Assembly (NCBI GenBank): GCA_019240475.1
Contig: JAFAYI010000006.1
Location: 248,001-312,000 of the forward strand
Direction of reading: 5' to 3'
Source of the DNA: Acidobacteriaceae bacterium
GTDB lineage: Bacteria; Acidobacteriota; Terriglobia; Bryobacterales; Bryobacteraceae
DNA length: 64,000 nucleotides
Below the pieces are notes generated by a model. It made no database searches, was not told the DNA's origin, and saw only the letters and a list, made by a program, of their open reading frames with translations. The translations under genes were made by a program, and so were the position numbers. Below are positions 19,599-28,233 of the stretch, one piece after another; the stretch's first letter is position 1; each line of letters starts with the position of its first letter.

Positions 19599-21558
19599 GA
19601 TTTTGAGCGGCATTGAAGGCAAGCATTGTGAGAATCCATGCCGAGTGGGCCGGTTCGGGCTTTCCGCGTGCATGGAAGGCCGCAAAGCCCACCGGATCGG
19701 TAATAGGGTCCCTGGCATCGAGATGCATCGGGCGATGCGAATAGACGACCTTTGTCGCTGCCGCGCCGGCCGTAGTCCTTGATCGCAAACGTCGCGAAGG
19801 CCCCCGGTGTATCTCCGCGATTTGGCGATCCAGTGTGGGGAGGTATAGAAAGGCGCGCACGAAATTCGCAATCCAGATACGCGCCACCAATTCATCCTGC
19901 TTGCGTTGCGTCCATTCCTCACTGAGATAAGCGAGTGCCTGGCTTCGATAGGATTCTTCCGCCCCGGTCCTTGCGCCAATGCTTTTCAGTAGAGCGATCA
20001 TCGTGCTTTTTGCCTGCGCTTCTGGCTGTCTCCTCCGATCAAGAAATGGTATCGAGATCGCGGCGGTAGTACGCATCACAAACTGGGGAACTTTTCGCGA
20101 CAGAGAGGGAATCGAATCCAGTGAGTTCCACACCGAATGCACATATGCTTTCGGCTCACCACGAAAGAAATAGAGATAGTCGAACGCGTGAACCATGGTT
20201 TCTTCCACTTCATGCTTGAGCCTGAAAATAAGCTCGGAGACTTCATCCAAAGTCCAAACTTGATCCGTCTTATCCCTGCCCTTGGAAAAGTCTTCATGAA
20301 GCCCTTTGTCCAGGTCGTCGAACAGATGAATCAACAGAGCTTGGATCGATTCGAACTGGTTCCGCGCGCTCCTTCTGTCGTTCAGGAGTTCAATGATGCG
20401 CTCGGCTTCGTTCCTGTTCGCGGTATTCGGTAAAGCAGCGGTTAAGATACCGCCTACCACCGGATGAACGGCTTCGTGCGTGAGCGGGCGCAGAGTCCAT
20501 TTCTCCGATGAACAGGAACTGATTGCGCCCAATGGTGCGCTGATTGTATATTCGGTCGCCTTGAACCCATCGCGTCCGCTGAAGTAAGGGGCCGTCGGCG
20601 TAAGTGCCTTCGATTTCTCCGTCGGATCCAGTATTGCTTTCTCCAAATGCGCTTGGCTCCATTTTGGGTCTGACGGGTTTGCGATGCCGAGCCAATCCTC
20701 CGGGCCTACTTTCTTGAATGCATTGAATCTCTGGACCAGGCGAGCTTCGGCCAGGGTGCGGTGAAGAAACCGAGTGATATTCACTAACGCCAGAATTGGA
20801 ACGCCAATCCCCAGCAGCGAATGGGTCCAGAAGTGGCATTCGGTCTCGGAAATCGGCGATGCGCCGGAAAACGCTTGTGAACTCAACCGCGAAAGGGCCG
20901 CATTGATTTCGGTCAGCGCGGCAACAGCTTGCGAGTCCTCCGCTGGAATATAGCCTGCAAGCTCCGCCGCCATCCACTCCAAATGGCGCCGCAATGGACT
21001 CTCTTCGTTCAACTGTATTTCGGCTCTTGACAGGCTGCTCGCCATCAATGCCCGAAACTCCTCGATCGCATCAAGGGCGTCCGGCGATAACTCCGCAAGA
21101 CAGTCCGCGAGTTTTTTCTTCCAAATCCGGTCTCCTTGCGCCTGCCCATTCATCTCCGGCGCGCTCAGCACCGCTCCGTTGCAAACGCTCCAGCACTCGG
21201 TCGAAATGCGCTGCTCCCGTGCCCAGCTCTGTAATCGTCTTATAACTCCATGGCCCTTAGCACCTTTGCCTGCGACCACCGCATTGTAAAGCCCTAGCGT
21301 GAACCACGCCAGGATCTCTTGCTCGATGAACGGTTGAAGGTCGGCGGGATGCACTGGACCCAGAAAGAGAATCCGCCAGCTCCCCTGGAACTCGAAAGAC
21401 TCCGGGCTTTGATCCATTCGGTCCGCAAGGCAGAATATGGGCGAGACTCGCGTCGAGGGCTGCCAGCTCTCGATCGCCTCCTTAAGCTGCCTTACGATTC
21501 GGACTGTACGATTTTGGCCTGACGCCGCCCGTTCGGCCACCCAACAGGGACCGGCCAC
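19582..21558 (-). CDS. Large unknown protein with gluzincin-like HEXXH motif
   Basis: A 658-residue protein of no family I can name. It is mostly helical with no signal peptide or membrane segment, so presumably cytoplasmic. Residues 361-365 read HEAVH, and Asn383-Glu384 follow with the exact HEXXH-x18-E spacing of M1-type gluzincin zinc peptidases (NE before a helix). This could be a zinc protease active site, but the surrounding sequence does not otherwise resemble a known peptidase. The start is uncertain: GTG at 21558 directly follows an in-frame stop and has no clear ribosome site; ATG at 21417 is the alternative. It is the longest gene of the SIR2 cassette. Confidence 0.72.
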   Translation of the reverse strand: MAGPCWVAERAASGQNRTVRIVRQLKEAIESWQPSTRVSPIFCLADRMDQSPESFEFQGSWRILFLGPVHPADLQPFIEQEILAWFTLGLYNAVVAGKGAKGHGVIRRLQSWAREQRISTECWSVCNGAVLSAPEMNGQAQGDRIWKKKLADCLAELSPDALDAIEEFRALMASSLSRAEIQLNEESPLRRHLEWMAAELAGYIPAEDSQAVAALTEINAALSRLSSQAFSGASPISETECHFWTHSLLGIGVPILALVNITRFLHRTLAEARLVQRFNAFKKVGPEDWLGIANPSDPKWSQAHLEKAILDPTEKSKALTPTAPYFSGRDGFKATEYTISAPLGAISSCSSEKWTLRPLTHEAVHPVVGGILTAALPNTANRNEAERIIELLNDRRSARNQFESIQALLIHLFDDLDKGLHEDFSKGRDKTDQVWTLDEVSELIFRLKHEVEETMVHAFDYLYFFRGEPKAYVHSVWNSLDSIPSLSRKVPQFVMRTTAAISIPFLDRRRQPEAQAKSTMIALLKSIGARTGAEESYRSQALAYLSEEWTQRKQDELVARIWIANFVRAFLYLPTLDRQIAEIHRGPSRRLRSRTTAGAAATKVVYSHRPMHLDARDPITDPVGFAAFHARGKPEPAHSAWILTMLAFNAAQNHGPTS

Positions 21559-21593
21559 TAGCTAATTTTCAACTATCCTAAACGCTAAGCGGT

Positions 21594-21803
21594 TCAAGAA
21601 CTCTTGCGGTAGCTTAGGCGTCCGGTTGCAGGGTCCCGCTCAACTGCCGCGGGTTTCTTAGGAGCGACTGAGCTTGGCCGGGACTTCTTTCTGACAGGCG
21701 CGCCGGTTTGTCCCTGATTGATCAGGCCGCGGGAGTCGCGCTCACGTTCCCCGAACAGCTCTTTGAATAAACGGGACCTCAAAACTGCGTCTTTTGTCAG
21801 CAT
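21594..21803 (-). CDS. Small basic protein at head of SIR2 cassette
   Basis: About 69 residues. The first third is charged and helical (LTKDAVLRSRLFKELFGERERDSRG); the rest is low-complexity, basic and probably disordered (VRKKSRPSSVAPKKPAAVERD). A purine-rich TTTGAGGAG sits just before GTG-ATG at 21806-21801, the best ribosome site in the cassette. It ends 35 bases before the large HEXXH gene, on the same strand and downstream of the predicted promoter. Function unknown; a small DNA/RNA-binding, inhibitor or antitoxin-like role is conceivable but unsupported by a motif. Confidence 0.5.
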   Translation of the reverse strand: MLTKDAVLRSRLFKELFGERERDSRGLINQGQTGAPVRKKSRPSSVAPKKPAAVERDPATGRLSYRKSS

Positions 21804-21937
21804 CACTCCTCAAATCTACGCAGCTATTCCTGCGCAAGAACAGTGCCGCACCATATCTAGAGGAGCAAAAGGAAGGGATCGGTCCATACCCAAATAGCCG
21901 TAAATGCCATCGAGCAGCGGGCCCTCCTTTCGGCCGG

Positions 21938-21953
21938 TTCCTGAAATCAGGAA
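21938..21953. promoter_or_regulatory. Perfect 7+2+7 palindrome in leader of SIR2 cassette
   Basis: The sequence ttcctgaaatcaggaa is a perfect inverted repeat (7-base arms, 2-base centre) located about 40 bases downstream of the predicted -10 box. It could be an operator for a dimeric repressor or a small hairpin in the leader RNA. Confidence 0.35.
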
Positions 21954-21989
21954 GGTAGCCTCCAGGCTGAGTCAACACTAAGCTCAGTT

Positions 21990-22018
21990 AGTCTACTACA
22001 ATGAGAGCCGCCGGTCAA
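21990..22018 (-). promoter_or_regulatory. Sigma-70-type promoter for SIR2 cassette
   Basis: Reading the minus strand, TTGACC (22018-22013) and TAGACT (21995-21990) are separated by exactly 17 bases, a good match to TTGACA-17-TATAAT. Transcription would start near 21983 and read through about 180 bases of leader into the small gene at 21803. Confidence 0.5.
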
Positions 22019-22274
22019 GCGCTTAAACCTCGCTCAACCTTAAGAATTCTCCTATATAACGAGACTCTGCGCTCATCGCCGAAGTTTCGAAATCCTTGGA
22101 GTAGTGAGCCGCTGTCGGGAACTGCCCCACGTCTTCGGCGACCCCGCCCTACGGTCACAAGCCCGCTTACTTTCTTCTAATCCCCTCATCTCTCGCCATC
22201 TCAGTCACATACAAATCCACTTACACCGCTCCCCCTCTTTTCTCCGCTCGGCCGCGTGTTACCTTTCAGGCGCC

Positions 22275-23006
22275 ATGAACGCCCAAACTGTCACCGCCGC
22301 TTCCGCCGCCGCGCCCGTCTCCGCCGCGAAACAGGCTGCCAACCAAGCCAACGCCCAGCTCTCCACCGGCCCCACTTCCTCCAGCGGCAAAGCCAAGTGC
22401 TCACTGAATGCCGTCAAAACAGCGCTCACCGGCCGCGCCGTCCTCCTGCCCACCGAAGACGCCGCCCTCTACGAACAACACGTTCGCGGTTACGAAAAAG
22501 AACTCCGCCCGGTCGGCCAGCGGGAGTGCGATCTCGTCCAATCCATAGCCGACTCATCCTGGCGCCTACAGCGCATCCCCACTCTCGAATTCGCCATCTA
22601 CGCGAAAGGCCAAATGGAGCTTGCCGGCCAGTTCGAAGACCAAAGCCCCGCCGTGCGCGCCGGTTTGATCCAGCTCGAAACCCAGCTTGCCAACGAAAAG
22701 CAGCTGCGCAACCTGCATCTTCAGGAGTCGCGCCTGCACCGTCGCCGCGAAAAGGATCTCGCCGAGCTGCGCCAAGCCCAATCCGATCGCCGCGACCGCG
22801 ACACCAACACGCTTGAGACTGCCCACCGCCTCAACCTTCACGCCAAACGCGCTAACAAACCCTTCGATCCATCCGCTCTTGGGTTTGAATTTTCACTTTC
22901 CGATATCGAAGCTTACGGAGCTGGCGGCAATGCCGTTCTCGACATCGGTTACGCCGCATTTAAGCGATTCTCCGAAGCTCGCGCCAACCTGAAAGCAGCC
23001 GCCTGA
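22275..23006 (+). CDS. Acidobacterial 'NAQLSTGP' family protein, function unknown
   Basis: A 243-residue protein. The frame is open from 22104, but ATG at 22275 (MNAQTVTAASAAAPVSAAKQ) is chosen because the conserved part begins after it. The segment NAQLSTGPTSSSGKAKCSLNAVKTALTGR followed by LLPTEDAALYEQHV is the hallmark of a family I know to be frequent and multi-copy in Acidobacteriota and some Planctomycetes. The C-terminal half is a long charged helix (LHLQESRLHRRREKDLAELRQ). Function is not known; no signal peptide. Confidence 0.72.
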   Translation: MNAQTVTAASAAAPVSAAKQAANQANAQLSTGPTSSSGKAKCSLNAVKTALTGRAVLLPTEDAALYEQHVRGYEKELRPVGQRECDLVQSIADSSWRLQRIPTLEFAIYAKGQMELAGQFEDQSPAVRAGLIQLETQLANEKQLRNLHLQESRLHRRREKDLAELRQAQSDRRDRDTNTLETAHRLNLHAKRANKPFDPSALGFEFSLSDIEAYGAGGNAVLDIGYAAFKRFSEARANLKAAA

Positions 23007-23020
23007 GTTACTTGGGCTGT

Positions 23021-25309
23021 CTAAACGTCGCGCGTTCTGAGCGAATAATCTTCGTCATTGCGCGTCAGATTCGGGCTGTAATAAGGATCCCATCCGATAA
23101 CTTTGGCCCACTTAGCCCGCATGGAATCCACTTCCCTTGGATGGGGAATCAAGTCCTTGGACGTTTTCGAAAACGCCTCATGATGATAGAGCAATGCGTA
23201 AGGCGTATACAACACGCGATAACCGAGCGCCCCAATTTTCAAACACAAATCTATATCGTTGAACGCCACGGCGAATTCGGTTTCGTCGAACCCTCCCGCG
23301 TCGCGAAAGACGCTGGCTCTGGTCATCAGGCAAGCGCCCGTCACAGCCGACACATTGCGAATCACGTCGGAGAAATCGAAATAATGCCCCGCCTTCCCGT
23401 CCAACCCTTTAAAAGCGTGGCCGCAGTTATCGTAAAGTCCCATCACGACTCCGGCATGTTGAATCCGGCCGTTCGGGTATAAAAGCTTGGCGCCCACCGC
23501 TCCAACCTCGGGTCGCATCGCCAGCTCCGTCATGGCCTCCAGCCATCCGGGCGCGATAACAGACGTATCATCGTTTAAAAACAGCAGCACCGGCGAATCG
23601 CACTGCCGCGCGGCCGTGTTATTGATCAAGGAATAATTGAACGGCCTGTTTCGCCAATCTATGTAGCGAAGCGCATGGTCGGCCCCTCGGAACCCGTTTA
23701 CAAGTTTCTCGATGCCATCGTTTCTCGAATTGTCGATAACCAGTACCTCATAATCCCGATATGTCGTCTTCGAGAAGATGCTCTCGATATTCGTCCGCAG
23801 CACATCCACTTTCCCGCCCGCGGCGATAATGATGCTCACGCGAGTGCCTTCCGGAATCGGATACCGCGCTCGCCACCGGCCTGTAATCCCGCCCGGCTCA
23901 ATGCCCAGGCCGCCGTTCACGCGCTCGCTATGTCTGCTCAGAGCTTGGTTCGCCGCGCTGATGGCGTAATTCTTGTTCTCGATTCCGCTCGCGGTGGACG
24001 CAACGCCGGCCCGCCAATGATAGAGAACCTTTGGAATATGCGCGATGTTCGCCGCCTTCTCCGTCGCGCGCAGGATCAGGTCGTAATCCTGGCTGCCATC
24101 GCACTCCGAACGAAACGAACCTGCTTTTTCCAGCAAATCGCGCCGCAACACCAGCATGTGGCAGATGTAATTCTCCGAAAGCAGTAGGTCCGGCGACCAG
24201 TCTGGCTTGAAGAACGGATCGAACCGCGTCCCCGCCCGGTCGATTTTGTCCTCATCGCTATAGATCAACTCGGCGCCCGCATTCCTCTCCAGCGCCTCGC
24301 AGATATGCGCAAGCGCATGACGCGCGAGCGTGTCGTCGTGATCGAGGAAACAGACATACTCGCCCTTCGCGAGTTCCAAAGCGCTATTAGAGTTTTGCGA
24401 GATGCCGCCGCGCTCTCTCCGAAATACGGTCTTGATCCGGCTGTCGCCCTCCGAAAAGCGGCTCGCGATCTCCCGTGCGTGCGGCTCGGGCGAAGCATCG
24501 TCGGAGATGCAAAGCTCCCAATTCTCGTACGACTGCGCCAGCACCGATTCGATAGCCTCTTTCAACTCCGTCGCGACCGTGTTGTATACCGGCATGATCA
24601 CGCTAATCAGCGGACGGCGCTGAAGCGCCGTAAGCTTCAACTCCATCAGCTTGTCGTCCGGCGCCTCGAACTCGCGAATCCAGCGCTGGTAATCGGAGGC
24701 GAAGCCTTTGTCGTGATCGATATTGACGGCCGTCTTGGTCTCGCGAATTACCGCGCCGCGTGATATCAGCCGCAGCGTGATGGTGTGCCGCCCTTTGGCA
24801 AGCGGTGTCGAATCGAACTCCGCCGCGAATCCCGCGCGACCCGTCGAATCCAGGTCCGGATGATTCTTCTTCACGTCCGGCCGCGGCAGCGAAGGTGTTG
24901 TTTCGATCTGCGGTATCCCCGCAATGCTGATCCGAACGCAATCCACGCCGCCCTCCGCGACACACCACCCTTTAATCGCCACTATTCCCGTGCGCGCTTT
25001 GCGGTCGCCCGGCCTCGGTTCATCGCACATCAGATAGGACCGCTTCCCGCTGCGCGAAACTGACGCCCCTCCGCCGCGCGCCGGCGTCAGCTTTCGAATC
25101 AAATCGCCCGCCGCTCGCAACGTCCGCCAGGTCCGGCCCGTCAAAATCTCCATCAGGATGCGATCAAGCCGCGCAACCGAAGTTTCCTGCGCCGCGATCT
25201 GGTTTTCGTGCTTCTCGAGCAACTCGAGAATCGCCCCAAGCTGCCGCTGCGTGGCCTTCTGTTCGTCTCGAAGGCGCTGTAGCGCCTCCCCTACTTCCTC
25301 TTCGCTCAT
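23021..25309 (-). CDS. Tandem GT2 glycosyltransferase
   Basis: A 762-residue protein with an N-terminal coiled coil (residues 1-60, EALQRLRDEQKATQRQL) followed by a beta-rich module. Two family-2 glycosyltransferase domains come next. The first runs from LISVIMPVYNT through CFLDHDDTLARHAL and IYSDEDKID; the second from VSIIIAAGGKVDVLRTNIESIF through LLFLNDDTSVIAPGWLEAM to FDETEFAVAFNDIDLCLKIG. Both carry Asp-rich nucleotide-sugar/metal sites. This double-GT2 architecture builds O-antigen or exopolysaccharide. ATG at 25309 is chosen over the longer frame because GGAGAGG precedes it and it clears the divergent gene at 25347. Confidence 0.88.
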   Translation of the reverse strand: MSEEEVGEALQRLRDEQKATQRQLGAILELLEKHENQIAAQETSVARLDRILMEILTGRTWRTLRAAGDLIRKLTPARGGGASVSRSGKRSYLMCDEPRPGDRKARTGIVAIKGWCVAEGGVDCVRISIAGIPQIETTPSLPRPDVKKNHPDLDSTGRAGFAAEFDSTPLAKGRHTITLRLISRGAVIRETKTAVNIDHDKGFASDYQRWIREFEAPDDKLMELKLTALQRRPLISVIMPVYNTVATELKEAIESVLAQSYENWELCISDDASPEPHAREIASRFSEGDSRIKTVFRRERGGISQNSNSALELAKGEYVCFLDHDDTLARHALAHICEALERNAGAELIYSDEDKIDRAGTRFDPFFKPDWSPDLLLSENYICHMLVLRRDLLEKAGSFRSECDGSQDYDLILRATEKAANIAHIPKVLYHWRAGVASTASGIENKNYAISAANQALSRHSERVNGGLGIEPGGITGRWRARYPIPEGTRVSIIIAAGGKVDVLRTNIESIFSKTTYRDYEVLVIDNSRNDGIEKLVNGFRGADHALRYIDWRNRPFNYSLINNTAARQCDSPVLLFLNDDTSVIAPGWLEAMTELAMRPEVGAVGAKLLYPNGRIQHAGVVMGLYDNCGHAFKGLDGKAGHYFDFSDVIRNVSAVTGACLMTRASVFRDAGGFDETEFAVAFNDIDLCLKIGALGYRVLYTPYALLYHHEAFSKTSKDLIPHPREVDSMRAKWAKVIGWDPYYSPNLTRNDEDYSLRTRDV

Positions 25310-25346
25310 CCTCTCCGCACGATAGCAACCCGTCGACAATGGAACC

Positions 25347-26921
25347 ATGCCGGGTCTTCGTGCATCGCTCAAGGGCCTGCTCCGGCGCCAATCCGATCTT
25401 CTTTTCCCCAATCGTGAGACGCGCGAGTATCGCCGCTGGATCGCCGGGCGCCTGAGCTATCGCGCGCTGCTCTACAACCAACCGATCGATCCGGGCCTTC
25501 TCTCCATCCTCACGCCGGTTTGGGACGGCAGCCCGCTCCGATATCTGGAGGCGCTCGCCTCCGCCGTCGTAGCGCAGAACCAATCTGGCGCCTGTGAGTG
25601 GGTGCTTCTCGATAATGGATGCGCCAGGCGCCCCTTGCTCGAATTCTTCCAGGGCCTTCGCGCTCACCCTTGGATCAAGCTTCATCGCCTGAAGCGCAAC
25701 GCCGGTATCATCGCCGGCCTCCGGTCTTGCCTCGAACGTGCGACAAGCCGCTACGTTATGGCGGTAGACGCGGACGACCTCCTTTATCCCGATGCCTTGC
25801 GCGTCGTCGCTACCTACATCCAAAACTCGAATTATCCGTCGCTGCTCTACAGCGACGAAGACAAAGTAATCGGTTCGAGCGTCTATCAGCCGTACATGAA
25901 GCCGGATTGGGACCCGGTTCTGCTCCTGAATTCCGCCTACATCGCTCACCTCGGCATTCTGGACCGCCGGGAAGCTCTCGATTTAGGCGTCTACTCCGAT
26001 CCGAATACCGAAGGCAGCCCCGACTGGGACGCCTTCATCCGCTTCCTGATCGCCGGTCGCACGGCCGCTCACATTCCGGAGGTTCTCTACAGTTGGCGCG
26101 TCCACGCGCGTTCAACCGCCGACGACGCCTCAACCAAACCCTACGTGCTTGCCTCCCAGCGCGCAGTCTTGCAACGCTTCCTCGACGCTCGAGCTGCCTC
26201 TTGCTTCCACATCGAACACAGCCCGTTGCTGGGCGGCATGGCCCACTGGCGCCTCGCATCCCAGCGCACCGGCTCCAAGCCATTCCCCACCGTGGTTATC
26301 AGCCGTGAACCGAGACCTGCCCGAAGTCTCCTCCCTGCCTCTGGAGACTTGCTCCATCTCATGGGCGACGATGTTCAAGCGGACGACTCCTGCTGGTGGA
26401 AGGACGCGGTCAGCCTCTTTGAACTGCACCCAGACATCGTCATGATCGGCGGCCGTATCCGGGATCCGAACGGCATCGTCACAGAAGCCGGCCGCATCTT
26501 TGGCTTCGCCGGCCCTTGCGGCTGTCCCGATCGTGGCCGCCGCTTCGACGACCCCGGCTATTTCGCCCAGATGTGGAAGCAGCGCTCCGTCAGCGCCGTC
26601 TCGTCGCAGTTCGCGGTGATCCGGGCATCCTTCTTAATAGACGTCCTGCGCGCGAGTCCGGAAACAGCGTCGCTCGCCTACCTCGGCGCCTGGGCAGGCG
26701 CCCGGGCGTTTAGAACCGGCAAGCGCGTGGCCTACTCCCCGTATCTCAGCGGAGCCTCTAACTTCGATTGGAACTCGCTCATCGATCCCGCCGAAGAATC
26801 CCTATTCGCCGAACTCAATCGCGACCTCATCCCCGACCACCGGTTCTATTCCCGCAACCTCTCCTTAGACAAGCCATTTGCATTCGGCCCCTTCACCCTC
26901 CGCCCCGCTATAATTCCCTAA
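25347..26921 (+). CDS. GT2 family glycosyltransferase
   Basis: A 524-residue glycosyltransferase. The GT-A domain begins LLSILTPVWDGSPLRYLEAL, carries the metal site YVMAVDADDLLYPDAL and the second motif LLYSDEDKVIG, and ends with VLYSWRVHARSTAD. The C-terminal half (from about residue 320) is unlike known catalytic domains but contains GGRIRDPNGIVTEAGRIFGFAG, similar to the last part of double-GT2 proteins. It is transcribed divergently from the tandem GT2 gene with 37 bases between starts, implying one polysaccharide locus. The stop overlaps the PP2C start. Confidence 0.85.
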   Translation: MPGLRASLKGLLRRQSDLLFPNRETREYRRWIAGRLSYRALLYNQPIDPGLLSILTPVWDGSPLRYLEALASAVVAQNQSGACEWVLLDNGCARRPLLEFFQGLRAHPWIKLHRLKRNAGIIAGLRSCLERATSRYVMAVDADDLLYPDALRVVATYIQNSNYPSLLYSDEDKVIGSSVYQPYMKPDWDPVLLLNSAYIAHLGILDRREALDLGVYSDPNTEGSPDWDAFIRFLIAGRTAAHIPEVLYSWRVHARSTADDASTKPYVLASQRAVLQRFLDARAASCFHIEHSPLLGGMAHWRLASQRTGSKPFPTVVISREPRPARSLLPASGDLLHLMGDDVQADDSCWWKDAVSLFELHPDIVMIGGRIRDPNGIVTEAGRIFGFAGPCGCPDRGRRFDDPGYFAQMWKQRSVSAVSSQFAVIRASFLIDVLRASPETASLAYLGAWAGARAFRTGKRVAYSPYLSGASNFDWNSLIDPAEESLFAELNRDLIPDHRFYSRNLSLDKPFAFGPFTLRPAIIP

Positions 26922-27637
26922 TGCTTGCGGCCTTCGGCCTCTCCGATCGGGGCTGCGTTCGACCCAATAACGAAGACTACTTCATCACCGATCCTGCCTC
27001 GGGAATCTTTGTTCTGGCCGACGGCATGGGAGGGGCCAATGCCGGCGAGTATGCTTCTCGGTTAAGTTCCGAAAGCTTGTATCACTTTCTTGTTCAGGCG
27101 CCTCCTTCGGAAGGCGCGCACCTGCTCAAAGAGGCGTTTCGGGAAGCCAATCGCGCCGTTCGTCAAGCTGCGAGCGGAAACCCCGAATTCGACGGTATGG
27201 GAACCACCTTACTGGTCGCCCGAAACATTGGCGATTCACGCCTTGAAATCGGGAGCGTGGGCGATAGCCGCGCCTATCTCTGCGCTCATGGAGAGCTTTC
27301 GCGCGTCACGCAGGATCAAACCTGGGTCGAAGAGGTCGGCTCGCGAATCGGCCTGAGCGAGGAAGCTCTTCGGAAACATCCGATGCGCCACATGTTAACC
27401 ATGGCGGTCGGCGCCGCCGATGACCTCCGCATTCATTGCTCCACGGTCCATCTGGACCCAGGCGATCAGGTGCTGCTTTGTTCCGACGGCCTGCACGGCG
27501 TATTAAGCGAAAAAATCTTGCAGAGCACTCTCGATTCCGAGAAAAGTCTCGCCGAAAAAGGCCACTACCTTGTGGAAGCCGCGAAGTCCGAAGGCGGCCC
27601 GGACAACATCACTGTGGTGTTGATCCAGGTAGTCTAG
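26921..27637 (+). CDS. PP2C-family Ser/Thr protein phosphatase
   Basis: A 238-residue metal-dependent phosphatase. Motifs in order: SDRGCVRPNNEDYF, FVLADGMGGANAGEYAS (metal-binding Asp and Gly), MGTTLLVA, GSVGDSRAYL, HMLTMAVGA, LLCSDGLHGVL and GGPDNITVVLI, a full Stp1/PrpC-type catalytic domain. Start ATG overlaps the stop of the preceding glycosyltransferase (TAATG), so it is translationally coupled and may act on a kinase encoded elsewhere. No membrane segment. Confidence 0.92.
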   Translation: MLAAFGLSDRGCVRPNNEDYFITDPASGIFVLADGMGGANAGEYASRLSSESLYHFLVQAPPSEGAHLLKEAFREANRAVRQAASGNPEFDGMGTTLLVARNIGDSRLEIGSVGDSRAYLCAHGELSRVTQDQTWVEEVGSRIGLSEEALRKHPMRHMLTMAVGAADDLRIHCSTVHLDPGDQVLLCSDGLHGVLSEKILQSTLDSEKSLAEKGHYLVEAAKSEGGPDNITVVLIQVV

Positions 27638-27756
27638 ACCGAACAACTCCTTTTCGCGGTTCCCGCATCGCGGAGCGCGGCGCTCGCGCCGGAGCCCGTA
27701 GTGCGCTTCAGCAGCTTCCAGGATAAGGGGCTGCCAGGTACGTAGATGAGGGCCGC

Positions 27757-28200
27757 ATGAAAACTTTCACTCCTTATTTCTCTCTCGTTCTCAGCGCGCT
27801 GCTCACGGTTTCGCCGTTAACCGCTGAAACACCCACGGACGTCTCCGCTTCTTCGCCATCGATCTCGGCCGCCGCGCTCGATCAATTGCCTTCGCCGCCG
27901 CCTCTCCCTCAGTCTTTGCCGACCGTGAATAGCGGCGCCAGTCCGGCGCCCGGCACGCCCGCCCATCCTTCTTTACCCGGCGCCGCCGCCCAGGCGCAGT
28001 CACCCTCCGTTTCCATCACTACCACCGGCGCGTCGGATCACAAATCGCACAGCAGCAAGAAATGGTTGATCGCTGCGGTTGTGGCGGGTGGCGCGGCCGG
28101 CGCCATGATGGCCATGAAGGGCGGAAAAGGCGGCTCAACCGCTGCCGCCGCTCCCTCGCTCTCCATTGGAGCGCCGAGCATCAGCGTCGGCCATCCGTAA
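27757..28200 (+). CDS. Small secreted Pro/Ser/Ala-rich protein
   Basis: A 147-residue protein with a signal peptide (MKTFTPYFSLVLSALLTVSPLTA), then a disordered Pro/Ser/Ala segment. A C-terminal hydrophobic Gly/Ala helix (KKWLIAAVVAGGAAGAMMAMKGGKGG) may anchor it in a membrane. No enzyme motif. It heads a run of three plus-strand genes with secretion signals; the next gene starts 33 bases later. Confidence 0.65.
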   Translation: MKTFTPYFSLVLSALLTVSPLTAETPTDVSASSPSISAAALDQLPSPPPLPQSLPTVNSGASPAPGTPAHPSLPGAAAQAQSPSVSITTTGASDHKSHSSKKWLIAAVVAGGAAGAMMAMKGGKGGSTAAAAPSLSIGAPSISVGHP

Positions 28201-28233
28201 TCTCCGCGAAAATCTCAGCAAACGAGTAGAGCT

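Larger units (their letters stand above)
21807..22274. other. 468-base intergenic region between SIR2 cassette and divergent gene
   Basis: Holds the cassette promoter and palindrome described separately and a long untranslated leader. The right part (about 22020-22274) is AT-richer near 22050 (ctatataacg), which may include a weak promoter for the plus-strand gene at 22275. No further gene is supported; short frames here overlap and lack ribosome sites. Confidence 0.5.

Noticed and set aside
21742..21978. 78-codon frame in the leader of the SIR2 cassette
   Set aside because: It overlaps the small gene that has the better ribosome site and lies across the palindrome; composition looks non-coding.
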